56,970 nucleotides of DNA from an uncultured Lachnospiraceae bacterium. Lineage in GTDB: Bacteria; Bacillota; Clostridia; Lachnospirales; Lachnospiraceae. Under the pieces are notes generated by a model that was not told the origin of the DNA, did not search any database, and saw nothing but the letters and a program-made list of their open reading frames with translations. Positions 26,491-35,850 of this stretch are shown in pieces. Every line of letters starts with the position of its first letter. Position 1 is the stretch's first letter. The stretch lies in assembly GCA_910583605.1 (NCBI GenBank), contig CAJTXN010000017.1, forward strand, positions 1-56,970, read 5' to 3'. The position numbers were made by a program, and so were the translations under genes.

Positions 26491-26558
26491 CACCCTGTCC
26501 TGTTCTATGATTATAATTCCAGACCCTTGGCCGGAACTCCATTAAAAAGGAAAAATAT

Positions 26559-28625
26559 TTATACTTTAAACTGTTTCATGGTATGTTCAAGATTTTCTGA
26601 GATAACCTTTAATCGTTCCGCTTCTTCCCGTACATAACCTGTATTAATAGATACATGTTCTGCATTCACGGCCACTTCCGTTGTACCTTTTGCGCCTTCC
26701 TGGGTCGCATCCTTCAGATCACTGAATGACTTAATGATAATTCCGATTTCATTGGAGATATTCTGTGAAGCCAGAGAAAATTCCTGTAAAATATCCTCCA
26801 TGTTCTGTGCATCATTATTGTACTGTTCGCTGGTATCCATCAGTTTTTGATTGGTTTCTTTCACATGACTTTCAATAAATCCCAGTACTTCTGTTGCATT
26901 ATTACACAAATTATCAACTGCATCCGTAACGTTCATCGTGATCTTCTGAATCTGAATCGCCGTTTCTTCACAGTTCTCTGCAAGTTTTCTGATTTCGTCT
27001 GCAACAACGGCAAAACCTTTGCCAGATTCTCCGGCTCTGGCAGCTTCAATGGAAGCATTTAACGAAAGAAGTGTGGTCTGGTCCGCAATATTCAGAATTG
27101 CATTGGTCAGCTGGTCAATCTGTTCCACCTGTTTGGACTCTTCTATGGCAGCTTTCAGTCTGCCTTCCGATTGCTTGGAAAGGATTTCCGTCTCTTCATA
27201 GGATTTTGCAGCTTCCACCTTCAGTATGTTGGCACGCTCACTGATTCCCTGTACGGCCAGCATACCCTCCCGGTTTTTATCATTCATTTTATCAATATGA
27301 ACCACCATATTATTGGATGATGTGCTGAGATTTTCCGCCGTTGCAGCCGTCTCTTCCATACTTGCGGCCAATTCTTCCGAAATAGCGGAAATATTCGATA
27401 CCTGGTCAACCAGATTTCCTATTACGTTTTCCAGCTGTCCCACTGCACCGGATATGTCCTTACTGCTGTTTCCCACCAGACCTACCGTGCTCTTCATATT
27501 CATCTGAACGGAATCTAATGCTTTAGCCAGAACTCCTGTTTCATTTTTGTTTTTCAGATATGGTTTATATTTGATTCCTGTAAAGTCTCCCTTCTGCATC
27601 AGTGACAAATCTTCCGCAACTTTACGAATCGGTTTTGAAATCCTCCTGCCCAGAATATTTGCTGTCAGTATTGCAAACACACAAATGATCAGCATAATGA
27701 CCAATGCATAAAGCAGGACTGTTTTTGTTGCAGAATTAACCTCACTCACAGGCGCCTGCATCAGCACCGTATAACCATTATTCATCCTGGCATATCCGAT
27801 AAAACTGGCTGCTCCTTTATTGGTATTCAGACGGATTACTCCTGAATTAATCTCATTGGCAAGATTATCTATTATCTTTGTATATCCCACACTGGTCATT
27901 GTTTCATTAATGTTATAAACACTGTCTACCGCAAAATACTGATCTGCGTCCACCAGGCTGGCATGACCGGTTTCATACAGTTCTACCCCGCTGACAAGCG
28001 TGGAAAACTTATCAAACGGCACACAGAGACTTATCATTGCAAACAGCTCGTCACCAAAGTACACCGGATAACCATAGGTCATAACATTTTGCTGTACTGC
28101 GGCATCATAACGGGATTTCTGCCATTTCGCTTCACCTTTATCCTCTACTTCCCTCCACCATGCAAACTCCGGCTGTTTACTGAACCATGTGACATACCAT
28201 TCATCGGGATCAAAGGTTTGTTTTTTCTCTCCTATATACCAGGTACCGATCATCGTTTCAATTTCATGGGGACTGATATACACGCTTAAGCTTAAAATAT
28301 CCTCATAATCCGTGCTGACCCGTTTCACATAGGCATCAATGCTGTCAATATACTCTTCATCATAATCCGTATCCAGAATTTTGCTGTTATCAGCAGTTGC
28401 CGCAATATAATCGCCTATGCTTTTGGCAACGCTTTCATATTGGGCAAACTCTGTGTTCATCTGATTTGCATACTGCAGTGCCATTGCTTCCAGTTTACTG
28501 GTGGCCTCCTGTTCGATCACATCAGAAGATGTAAATACCGTTACGGTTCCCACAATTGCTGTAGCGGCAATCACACAGGCAGTGATTCCGGCAATTATGC
28601 TTGTAGAAATCTTCTTCATGGCCAT
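26559..28625 (-). CDS. Methyl-accepting chemotaxis protein (dCache-type receptor)
   Basis: 688 residues. Membrane helix 1 (about 8-32), an extracellular dCache-like sensor (about 35-300) and membrane helix 2 (about 303-326) precede a HAMP domain and a long signalling coiled coil. The hairpin tip SLNASIEAARAGESGKGFAVVADEIRKLAE is typical (seen near 525). No C-terminal CheR-docking pentapeptide is present. It senses small molecules outside the cell and controls CheA at the receptor array, or other outputs. The gene follows the cyclic-nucleotide-binding protein by 21 bp and has a GAGAGG site, so the two are very probably co-transcribed. No che or flagellar genes lie in the window. Confidence 0.93.
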   Translation of the reverse strand: MAMKKISTSIIAGITACVIAATAIVGTVTVFTSSDVIEQEATSKLEAMALQYANQMNTEFAQYESVAKSIGDYIAATADNSKILDTDYDEEYIDSIDAYVKRVSTDYEDILSLSVYISPHEIETMIGTWYIGEKKQTFDPDEWYVTWFSKQPEFAWWREVEDKGEAKWQKSRYDAAVQQNVMTYGYPVYFGDELFAMISLCVPFDKFSTLVSGVELYETGHASLVDADQYFAVDSVYNINETMTSVGYTKIIDNLANEINSGVIRLNTNKGAASFIGYARMNNGYTVLMQAPVSEVNSATKTVLLYALVIMLIICVFAILTANILGRRISKPIRKVAEDLSLMQKGDFTGIKYKPYLKNKNETGVLAKALDSVQMNMKSTVGLVGNSSKDISGAVGQLENVIGNLVDQVSNISAISEELAASMEETAATAENLSTSSNNMVVHIDKMNDKNREGMLAVQGISERANILKVEAAKSYEETEILSKQSEGRLKAAIEESKQVEQIDQLTNAILNIADQTTLLSLNASIEAARAGESGKGFAVVADEIRKLAENCEETAIQIQKITMNVTDAVDNLCNNATEVLGFIESHVKETNQKLMDTSEQYNNDAQNMEDILQEFSLASQNISNEIGIIIKSFSDLKDATQEGAKGTTEVAVNAEHVSINTGYVREEAERLKVISENLEHTMKQFKV

Positions 28626-28646
28626 TTCCTCTCTTTCGTTTTTATT

Positions 28647-31007
28647 TTAGTTATCCTGAATGAAATTCAGATTATCTTCCAAAATGGAATTGACATTTCC
28701 ATTGGTATTTTTTATCGAGGTATATCGGTTATTCAGTTCCTTTAATTTTTTAAGTTTTTCCCGCTCGTATCTGGCCACGCCTTCCGCAAACAACGGATGG
28801 GCAGATATTTTTTCCCTGTATTTCTTCGCAAACGGACAATAAGTAAACAATATCAGCCTTGCCACCTTATTTACCCTTGCAAGCCCCAGCGCTTCATGTT
28901 CAATCCACAATTCATAATCCTTGATAAACATTTCCTTGCTGCTGTTCCTTGACTTCGCAAGCTGTTTCTTAATCTTTTCTTTTGCGTCCTCTGACAGCTC
29001 TTTGTTTTTCCTGTAAAATTGTATATAATCACAATATTCGGATGTCAGGGAACGTTCTCTGACATCGTTCCAGTAAGTACCCTGAATGGTTCTGCAAAGC
29101 TCCCAGCGGAAAGCTCCCGTCATCCGGATCAGCGTCAGTTTTAAATCCTCCAGCGTGTAAATCGGAAGCATGAATCTTCCTCTGGAATCTCTTCTCTTTC
29201 CTGCTATCTCCTGCCACATACTTCCCTTCTTACCCACGGTAGGCATAAGTATGATATCCGGAAGCACGATTTTATTGATACCCATCTTCGGAATCTTATC
29301 TTCTACACTCTCGTACATATATTCTCTTGCGTAAGCCAGAAAATCAATCTCCGTGATTTCTTCCAGCTGTTTGATCAAATCGGCTTTCTTAATCCTGCAT
29401 TCTCTTGGAGATTTAAGAAAATCTTCTTCCTTCAATACCGGACAAAACGTGGTAATCTGTCCGTTTGTCAGACGGTTATTCACGGTAAACATATTCTTAA
29501 TTTCAAACTGAACTTTCCGTTTCCGGTCATTCAGATATTCCCGCTCCTGTGCATCCGTGAATTTTTCCGTTTTCTTTAATTCCCTGAATTCTTCCACATA
29601 ATCCAGATCAAACTCATTTTTGGAAGGCTCCCGTCGACCCGTATATATGGCACTCAGCCATTGGCGAATGGTAAATATGCACGGACGGCCGGTATCATTG
29701 TCGTCATTGCCGTCTTTGACCCGTCCCACCGCATCATCGCTGTATATATCCACAATGGTTTCACTTCCCAGCATTTTTTCATCGATCACACCGAAATTCA
29801 GAAATACATCAATATATCTCTCATGGTTGTTTTCATCCTCCGCTCTGAGGAATACTTTTTCATAGATATCATAAAAACCATCCGTTAATATCTTCCGCAG
29901 TTTTCTGCTCTCGTCATCCGTTCCAAACTTATCCTTTAATGCATGGAACGCTGTAAGATACTTCTCATAAAGACCGGTTTCTTCCTTACTGAAACCGGCA
30001 TACTCTGCCAGCTTGCGAAATGTACCGGAAGACTCTGACACAACATCCTCTGCAGCACTTCTGGAGTAATCGGACAGCATATCCGTATCACTTTCAACAG
30101 AAACATTCTTTTTAACCTGATTGCCGATTGCCGTATAAATATCCATGATTTTATTAAAATCACAGTCGTACTTCAGTCCAAGAACTTCTTCTATGGTATT
30201 TTTTGACTCTTTGATGGCGGAAACAATCTCTTCCACCATATCCATAACATCTTTTGCATTCCCGCCTTTCTCTGCTGCTCCCAGCGCCAGCTTGGAACAC
30301 ATTGAAAAAATGTTCACTGCCCCAGAGCACAAATATGCGTTATTCTCATAAAATGTAGTAATTAATTTCTTACATTTTTCATTCAGCTCATCTGCCAGAT
30401 TCGACTCCAGTGTCAGATGAAACCTTAAAATTTCAAAATCCGATTCAAAAAATGACTTATGTATGTCTTTTGGCAGTTCCATCAGTTTGACCAGATATTC
30501 CGTACCGGAATAATCATCGCTTTTCTCAAACGCCTGCATCTCCAAATCATCGATTTCTTTACATATGATGGGTTTCGCTGAATATGTCTCACACATCTTT
30601 TTATATCTGTCATAACACACTTTTATCTTTTCATAAGTCTGAATTGTCAGATTATTCAATGCATCATATGCGGACATTATTTTCTTGAACTGAAATTCAG
30701 CGGATAGTTCGCATAATTCCTTATAATCCTTAACCGCAGAGGATAACACGGATAAATCGTCATAATCGTTAAAATCTATAAAGTATACCATGCATTCATT
30801 CTGTGCATAGTAGTTAAAGATATACTCTCCTTCTCTGCCTGCCAGAATTCCTATTATATTTCCGGACGGAATCACATATTCCATAAAATCATTAACAGCC
30901 CTGATTGTTCCTTTTACAACCAAGGCTATCTGCTTCATTTGTTTTCCCTTTTCAAATATTAATTTTCCCGTTTCGATTTTCGCTATATTTCTTGTCTCAT
31001 TACCCAT
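28647..31007 (-). CDS. Large Crp-like cyclic-nucleotide-binding-domain protein of unknown output
   Basis: 786 residues. Residues about 10-95 look like a CNB beta-roll (IETGKLIFEKGKQMKQIALVVKGTIRAV, then IPSGNIIGILAG), but the phosphate-binding Arg of true cAMP sensors is not visible. The remaining ~690 residues are helical and charged, without membrane segments, HTH, kinase or nuclease motifs that I recognise. It is not a Crp-type transcription factor as no DNA-binding domain is seen. It has its own promoter (TTGCAA-17-TACAAT) and a GGAG site, and is followed directly by the chemoreceptor, suggesting a signalling partner. Confidence 0.7.
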   Translation of the reverse strand: MGNETRNIAKIETGKLIFEKGKQMKQIALVVKGTIRAVNDFMEYVIPSGNIIGILAGREGEYIFNYYAQNECMVYFIDFNDYDDLSVLSSAVKDYKELCELSAEFQFKKIMSAYDALNNLTIQTYEKIKVCYDRYKKMCETYSAKPIICKEIDDLEMQAFEKSDDYSGTEYLVKLMELPKDIHKSFFESDFEILRFHLTLESNLADELNEKCKKLITTFYENNAYLCSGAVNIFSMCSKLALGAAEKGGNAKDVMDMVEEIVSAIKESKNTIEEVLGLKYDCDFNKIMDIYTAIGNQVKKNVSVESDTDMLSDYSRSAAEDVVSESSGTFRKLAEYAGFSKEETGLYEKYLTAFHALKDKFGTDDESRKLRKILTDGFYDIYEKVFLRAEDENNHERYIDVFLNFGVIDEKMLGSETIVDIYSDDAVGRVKDGNDDNDTGRPCIFTIRQWLSAIYTGRREPSKNEFDLDYVEEFRELKKTEKFTDAQEREYLNDRKRKVQFEIKNMFTVNNRLTNGQITTFCPVLKEEDFLKSPRECRIKKADLIKQLEEITEIDFLAYAREYMYESVEDKIPKMGINKIVLPDIILMPTVGKKGSMWQEIAGKRRDSRGRFMLPIYTLEDLKLTLIRMTGAFRWELCRTIQGTYWNDVRERSLTSEYCDYIQFYRKNKELSEDAKEKIKKQLAKSRNSSKEMFIKDYELWIEHEALGLARVNKVARLILFTYCPFAKKYREKISAHPLFAEGVARYEREKLKKLKELNNRYTSIKNTNGNVNSILEDNLNFIQDN

Positions 31008-31057
31008 TTTGCAATTCTCCTACAATACTAATATACGCATTTATAAACTCTATTTAT

Positions 31058-31086
31058 ATTGTATAACAAAATGGGGGGTATTGCAA
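31058..31086 (-). promoter_or_regulatory. Promoter of the CNB-protein / chemoreceptor unit
   Basis: Minus strand: -35 TTGCAA (31081-31086), 17-bp spacer containing a run of six C, -10 TACAAT (31058-31063). It leaves a leader of about 45 bases. Confidence 0.65.
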
Positions 31087-31125
31087 ATTGATTTTATACT
31101 TTTCCCAACTAACAAATACTGACTA

Positions 31126-33102
31126 TTATTTCTCTCCACTGCTGTGAACCGGTACCTCTCCATTCGTATGGTTTCCGGTCTCACCGGAGCTGTTGACGCC
31201 GCCAGGAACGTAAGAATATTCCTTTTTCTGCAGGACGGTAATTGTTTCATATATTTCGCTGTCATTTTTTACATAAACTATATCAAATCCGGCCTTTATA
31301 TATTCCTCTGTATTTTTACTGGTAATTACAACAGAACTGTTGCTTAAATCCGGCGTACCGATAACAATCCTGTATTGGTTCAGCCAGAACTGGGCATCAT
31401 AAATATATGCGGCTTTATCATTATAAACTTTGGTGTTTCCCACATTCACATAAATCTGCTGTTCTTTTTCCAAATCCAATTCTTCTATTTCATTTTTGAT
31501 ATCTGCAAATTCGTTATAAAACCGGTCGGAAGAATCTTTATCCATAACTATGGTGGCATATCCGTAATTATAAAGAGATAATACGATAACCGCCAGAACC
31601 GCTGCCATCAGCTTATTGTTTAAAATAAATGCGATCAGCAACACCAGGGATACCAGGGCAAATACGCTCATTATTATAAATGCCCCCTGCGTCATATAAT
31701 CTCCCTTTTTCAAAAATGCCATTGAAACATAGTGCAGATATACATTGGAATAACTACATTCAAAAATATCAAACTTCGGCGCCAGTCTCCATACAAACGG
31801 CAGGGTTATGAGCAAAAATCCTGCAAAAGCAATGATCAGTATGGTTCTTTTTTCATTTTTCTGCTGTCTGTACTCATATCCCGAATACTTAACCGTACTG
31901 AATTTATCATACAGGTATACCAGTGTAAACATTATCATCAGTCCGCCTACCATGCCCCAGTACCTTGCGTACAGGTACCATTTGGAACCCTCCCTTGCCG
32001 CAACACTGAAAGCGGTTTTGTCGGATATTCCCAAAGCAGTGAGAATTAATGCCGCGCCCAAAAATGATACAATAAACATTCCCAGTGTAAGCAGTTTTTC
32101 ATTTAAATGAATACTTTCACGTTTTACCAGACGATACAGGATTTTACAAATCACAAATAGTATTATTGCAATAAATATGGCAAACAGTCCGCCAGATATG
32201 GTTATCATACCATAAATCTGACCAAAGATTGTGTAAATAAATCCCTTCAGGCCATTTACCGTAAATAAATTCTGGATATTGCCGAAATAACTGCCCAGAC
32301 TCTCTACCGAATTGTTCAGTCCCGATTTATCTTCTCCCACCAGCCACAGGGAAGTCTGAACTTTTTCAATTACAAATTTAGATATCACGTATCCGGCAGC
32401 ACAGATAACGCCCAATACAGCCGGATTAGCCAGTAATTTCCTCTTTATGATCAGATAGGTTAACATAAAAATTACTGCCGCTCCCCAAAGATACAATGCT
32501 CTGGTATGAACCAAAAGGGAATATACCATAATCAGGGACAGTATGACCGTCAGGCCGAAGGTGGACTTATCCTCATCCCGTTTTACCTGCATTTTCAGAA
32601 GAATATATACCATAATCCAGCCAATCAGCACCAGCATACTTTCATTATAAACGGCATTGGCATTCAATACGGAACCGAAGTACATAGCGCTGGCAAATGC
32701 CGTAAATGCCGCATAAATGTCATTTTCCACTTTAAAAATTCCTTTTAAAATGTTGTATGCAATAATGCCGGATACAGCAAGACATATGGTATTAAAAGCT
32801 ATCATAACCTGAAAAATAATAACCGGATTATCCGTAATCCAGAAGACCGGAGCCATGAACATGGAATATCCGAACCCGTAATACGACACATGAGATACTA
32901 CATCAGACCAGTTCAATCCCGCAAAATAAGAGGCTCCTGCTATCGTTCCGAACTCATCTGCACCTGATATCTGTACAAGTGTGGATAAAAAACTATTAAA
33001 AATAGATTTAATTATGAATATAGAAACAAATATCAAAATCTGATATCTGTATCGATAAAAAAAATTCTTCCCCCGGTTATCTGTTTCCGATTTTGCACTC
33101 AT
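31126..33102 (-). CDS. Polytopic GT-C-like membrane protein (paralogue A)
   Basis: 658 residues with about 12-13 hydrophobic segments over residues 15-500 and a small extracytoplasmic C-terminal domain (about 520-630). An acidic motif in the first outer loop, ISGADEFGTIAGASYFAG, resembles the catalytic loop of lipid-phosphosugar-dependent GT-C (ArnT/PMT-like) glycosyltransferases. The 611-residue protein at 37316 has the same layout and a matching loop (LLDDEFAYFGIARYFSG), so they are paralogues. Likely role: adding a sugar from a polyprenyl-phosphate donor outside the cell. The DPM1-like enzyme of the same unit could make that donor. Confidence 0.7.
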   Translation of the reverse strand: MSAKSETDNRGKNFFYRYRYQILIFVSIFIIKSIFNSFLSTLVQISGADEFGTIAGASYFAGLNWSDVVSHVSYYGFGYSMFMAPVFWITDNPVIIFQVMIAFNTICLAVSGIIAYNILKGIFKVENDIYAAFTAFASAMYFGSVLNANAVYNESMLVLIGWIMVYILLKMQVKRDEDKSTFGLTVILSLIMVYSLLVHTRALYLWGAAVIFMLTYLIIKRKLLANPAVLGVICAAGYVISKFVIEKVQTSLWLVGEDKSGLNNSVESLGSYFGNIQNLFTVNGLKGFIYTIFGQIYGMITISGGLFAIFIAIILFVICKILYRLVKRESIHLNEKLLTLGMFIVSFLGAALILTALGISDKTAFSVAAREGSKWYLYARYWGMVGGLMIMFTLVYLYDKFSTVKYSGYEYRQQKNEKRTILIIAFAGFLLITLPFVWRLAPKFDIFECSYSNVYLHYVSMAFLKKGDYMTQGAFIIMSVFALVSLVLLIAFILNNKLMAAVLAVIVLSLYNYGYATIVMDKDSSDRFYNEFADIKNEIEELDLEKEQQIYVNVGNTKVYNDKAAYIYDAQFWLNQYRIVIGTPDLSNSSVVITSKNTEEYIKAGFDIVYVKNDSEIYETITVLQKKEYSYVPGGVNSSGETGNHTNGEVPVHSSGEK

Positions 33103-33128
33103 TCAGTTCTTCCTTTCCTCTTCACTTC

Positions 33129-34073
33129 CTATTTTTCAATTTCTGACAGTTCTTTTTTCTCCGTTTTCAATCCCAAAGCGATAATATATCCTATAAAATC
33201 TCCGATAATAGATATCAGTCTGTGTATAAGCGCTGCCGATAATGTAACGGTATCACCGATCACGGGACTGAGCAGCAATACAAGAATCGCTTCACGTACT
33301 CCGATTCCACCCGGTGCTCCCGGTACAATAAATCCCAGTACCCATGCCAGCATATAATATGTTATGATAGCCGCAGCTCCCGCCCCGTCTATTTCAACAT
33401 CATATATAAATCCGCATACCAGTACAAGTATCCCGCCGAGGATAGCCAGAACCACGGCATATATTATCAGATTCCAGACAAACACTTTTAAAAACTTCCA
33501 ATCAGCCAGACGCTTTATCATATCCCGGATTCTTTGACTCTTTCTGCATATGATAATAACTGCCGTTATAACCAGTATTCCCAATACAGCAAGTATGACG
33601 GCATACATGGGCTTCACATACTTTGCCACTGCCTGCAGTAACTCTTCATGAGCACAGACTGCGGAAAACAGCAGCGCCACAACAATGATTCCTATTACTT
33701 CTATTATGCTGCTGATTGCCAAATCCAGCTGGCTTAAACCGATTTTTGCCGCAAAAAGATTACGTTCCACATAGTGCATGACATTTCCCGGAAGATATTT
33801 TCCGATATTCGCCTTACCATATACAAAAGCGACATCCCTATATCCGTTTTTTCTGTCCGACAGATAATCCAAAGTATTTTTCCAGGCACAGGCCAGAAAA
33901 TACACAGTAAAAGTTACTCCGAGAGCGCCGATAAACACTATCAGAACCGCCCCCGGATTCGCCAGCTTTGCAAAATCTATTTTAAGTTTATATACCGCAT
34001 AAATCACAAATGCGATTGAAACTACCGTAACTAAATTTCCAATGTACTTTAGATACTTTTTAATAACTATCAC
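33129..34073 (-). CDS. UPF0104 / lysylphosphatidylglycerol-synthase-TM-family membrane protein
   Basis: About 314 residues with 7-8 membrane helices. The signature GKANIGKYLPGNVMHYVERNLFA and the C-terminal PGAPGGIGVREAILVLLLSP identify the flippase-like AglD/UPF0104 family. It probably moves or handles a lipid-linked sugar. The longer frame to 34217 overlaps the acyltransferase gene in another frame and is basic, low-quality sequence, so it was rejected. GTG at 34073 overlaps the upstream stop (GTGA) but has no room for a ribosome site; the excellent SD-like GAGGTGATA itself points to a start a few codons later, possibly ATT at 34064. Confidence 0.82.
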   Translation of the reverse strand: MIVIKKYLKYIGNLVTVVSIAFVIYAVYKLKIDFAKLANPGAVLIVFIGALGVTFTVYFLACAWKNTLDYLSDRKNGYRDVAFVYGKANIGKYLPGNVMHYVERNLFAAKIGLSQLDLAISSIIEVIGIIVVALLFSAVCAHEELLQAVAKYVKPMYAVILAVLGILVITAVIIICRKSQRIRDMIKRLADWKFLKVFVWNLIIYAVVLAILGGILVLVCGFIYDVEIDGAGAAAIITYYMLAWVLGFIVPGAPGGIGVREAILVLLLSPVIGDTVTLSAALIHRLISIIGDFIGYIIALGLKTEKKELSEIEK

Positions 34074-34600
34074 CTCTGTCCAATGATTCTGGCCGGATTT
34101 CCTACAACCACTGCATAATCCTCCACATCTTTTGTTACAACACTGCCGGCGCCTATAATGGCGCCTTTCCCTATATATTTTACTTTTGGCAGAATAATGG
34201 AATTGGCACCAATCCATGCATCTTCCCCAATGGTAAGTCCTTCTGTCAGTTCAATCGCCTTACTCTTTTTCCATTCGCTCCCGTCTATAATGTGTTCATG
34301 ATTAAGAACAGACACATTCTCAGATATCCATACGTTATCTTCGATGACTATTTTTGAGGAACAGTCAATCGTCACATTTTCGGATATCCTCACAAAGCTT
34401 CCAACGATCACTTCTGCTTTTTTTAATCCATGAGGAACATAGAACCGTATTTTAGAAGACAATACATTATTCTTTCCAAATTTTTTTAACATTATAATAT
34501 ACATGAGATTTCGCAATTTCATTAAACCCGGACAATCAAATATCCAGACTCCTAAAAATATCTGAAATACTCTTCGAATCATTTCTAAAACAAGCTGCAT
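34070..34600 (-). CDS. Hexapeptide-repeat (left-handed beta-helix) O-acetyltransferase
   Basis: 176 residues. After a short N-terminal helix, repeated [I/V]-G-x4 turns form a left-handed beta-helix (ENVTIDCSSKIVIEDNVWI, IGEDAWIGANSIILP, IGKGAIIGAGSVVTKDV), ending in the family signature VVGNPARII. The catalytic His is probably the one in NHEHI. It likely transfers acetyl from acetyl-CoA onto a sugar of the surface polymer, in the cytoplasm. It sits between the DPM1-like GT2 and the UPF0104 gene, whose start overlaps its stop. Confidence 0.88.
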   Translation of the reverse strand: MQLVLEMIRRVFQIFLGVWIFDCPGLMKLRNLMYIIMLKKFGKNNVLSSKIRFYVPHGLKKAEVIVGSFVRISENVTIDCSSKIVIEDNVWISENVSVLNHEHIIDGSEWKKSKAIELTEGLTIGEDAWIGANSIILPKVKYIGKGAIIGAGSVVTKDVEDYAVVVGNPARIIGQR

Positions 34601-34666
34601 ATTTTTCCCTCATTTCTACACGATAGAGGCAGAGTATTTTCTGCTCCGCCCCTCATTTCAGGAATC

Positions 34667-35638
34667 TTATTTTTTCTCAACATCTTCCTTAATCTTTATA
34701 CCGTCATAGTCCATCTTTCGTACATGGTACTGCACATCTTCAATCAATTTTCGGTTTGCAGCGATCAAATCGGCCTGAAGACCAATTAAAAAAGTCTGGA
34801 AACCTACCAAAATCAGCATACTGGTAAGAATCAGGGATTGAATATGACCTGTCCCCTCTCCAATAAAAAGATATACAAGAAAACGAATTCCCAATGCCAC
34901 ACCGCAGGTCATTATGATCGCACCGACCGTATTAAAAAACCGCATTGGCTTGTACATCATAAATGCTCTTAATATGGTAAGCATGGATTTTTTCACATAG
35001 CCAAACATACTGTTAAATAATCTGGACTTTCTCAATTCCGGATTGGTCTTGATCGGTACGGATGTCTGGGCAATCTTTGTTCTTCCTGCCTGTACGATGG
35101 TTTCCAGCGTATAGGTATATTCGTTAATAACATTCATTCTCATTGCAGCTTCCCTGCTGTATGCACGGAATCCGCTGGGTGCATCCGGAATATCGGATTT
35201 GGAGGCTTTTCTTACCACATAACTGCCAAAATGCTGTAATTTCTTCTTTAACGGCGAAAAATGCTCCGTATCATCGATCGGTCTTTCTCCTATTACAATA
35301 TCTGTTTTTCCTTCCAGAATCGGTCTTACCAGTTTTTCAATATCGCCTCCGTCATACTGATTGTCTGCATCCGTATTTACAATAATATCGGCTCCGTTTC
35401 TCAGACAGGCATCCAGGCCGGCCATAAACCCCTTTGCCAAACCTTTATTTCTTTTAAAATTAACTACATAATGGACACCCCATTTTTTGGCAACTTCTAT
35501 GGTTGCATCCTTACTTCCGTCATTAATAATAAGATATTCTATTTCATCAATACCATCTATCTTCTTTGGTAAATCATTTAATGCGATTTCTAATGTCTCT
35601 GCTTCATTATAGCATGGAATCTGAATAATCAGTTTCAT
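34667..35638 (-). CDS. GT2 glycosyltransferase, polyprenyl-phosphate sugar synthase (DPM1-like)
   Basis: 323 residues. The GT-A domain (1-225) has IQIPCYNEAETL, NDGSKDATI, KGFMAGLDAC and the metal-binding TDADNQYDGG. Two membrane helices follow (about 232-255 and 265-290), then a cytoplasmic tail. This layout is that of DPM1/DPMS-type enzymes that attach a hexose to undecaprenyl phosphate. It is the first gene of a four-gene leftward unit with two flippase/GT-C-like membrane proteins, a donor-plus-transferase arrangement. AGGAGG lies 9 bases before ATG, with a good promoter upstream. Confidence 0.9.
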   Translation of the reverse strand: MKLIIQIPCYNEAETLEIALNDLPKKIDGIDEIEYLIINDGSKDATIEVAKKWGVHYVVNFKRNKGLAKGFMAGLDACLRNGADIIVNTDADNQYDGGDIEKLVRPILEGKTDIVIGERPIDDTEHFSPLKKKLQHFGSYVVRKASKSDIPDAPSGFRAYSREAAMRMNVINEYTYTLETIVQAGRTKIAQTSVPIKTNPELRKSRLFNSMFGYVKKSMLTILRAFMMYKPMRFFNTVGAIIMTCGVALGIRFLVYLFIGEGTGHIQSLILTSMLILVGFQTFLIGLQADLIAANRKLIEDVQYHVRKMDYDGIKIKEDVEKK

Positions 35639-35675
35639 CTTGCAGTGCCTCCTGTTTTTTTTAGACTTTTCGTCG

Positions 35676-35704
35676 ATTGTATCATCAAACCCCTATATTT
35701 TCAA
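35676..35704 (-). promoter_or_regulatory. Promoter of the DPM1-like GT2 unit
   Basis: Minus strand: -35 TTGAAA (35699-35704), 17-bp spacer, extended -10 TGATACAAT with TACAAT at 35676-35681, 38 bp before the ATG. Divergent from the ugd promoter. Confidence 0.7.
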
Positions 35705-35756
35705 GCCCTTCTTCGTCCGAACTCACAATTTTTTCTGATTATTCCAAAAATTACAC

Positions 35757-35785
35757 TTTAAAAACCGCAAAATCTGTGTTATTAT
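35757..35785 (+). promoter_or_regulatory. Promoter of ugd
   Basis: -35 TTTAAA (35757-35762), 17-bp spacer, -10 TATTAT (35780-35785). Moderate match to consensus; the only candidate with good spacing before ugd. Confidence 0.45.
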
Positions 35786-35850
35786 ACATAAAACCGAGAT
35801 AATTCGGGAGCAACCAATAAACAAAATCAAAAGAAACAGAGGTAATCAGA

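Noticed and set aside
34074..34217. N-terminal extension of the UPF0104 gene
   Set aside because: It overlaps the acyltransferase C terminus in another frame and codes for Arg/Cys-rich sequence unlike any membrane protein start.
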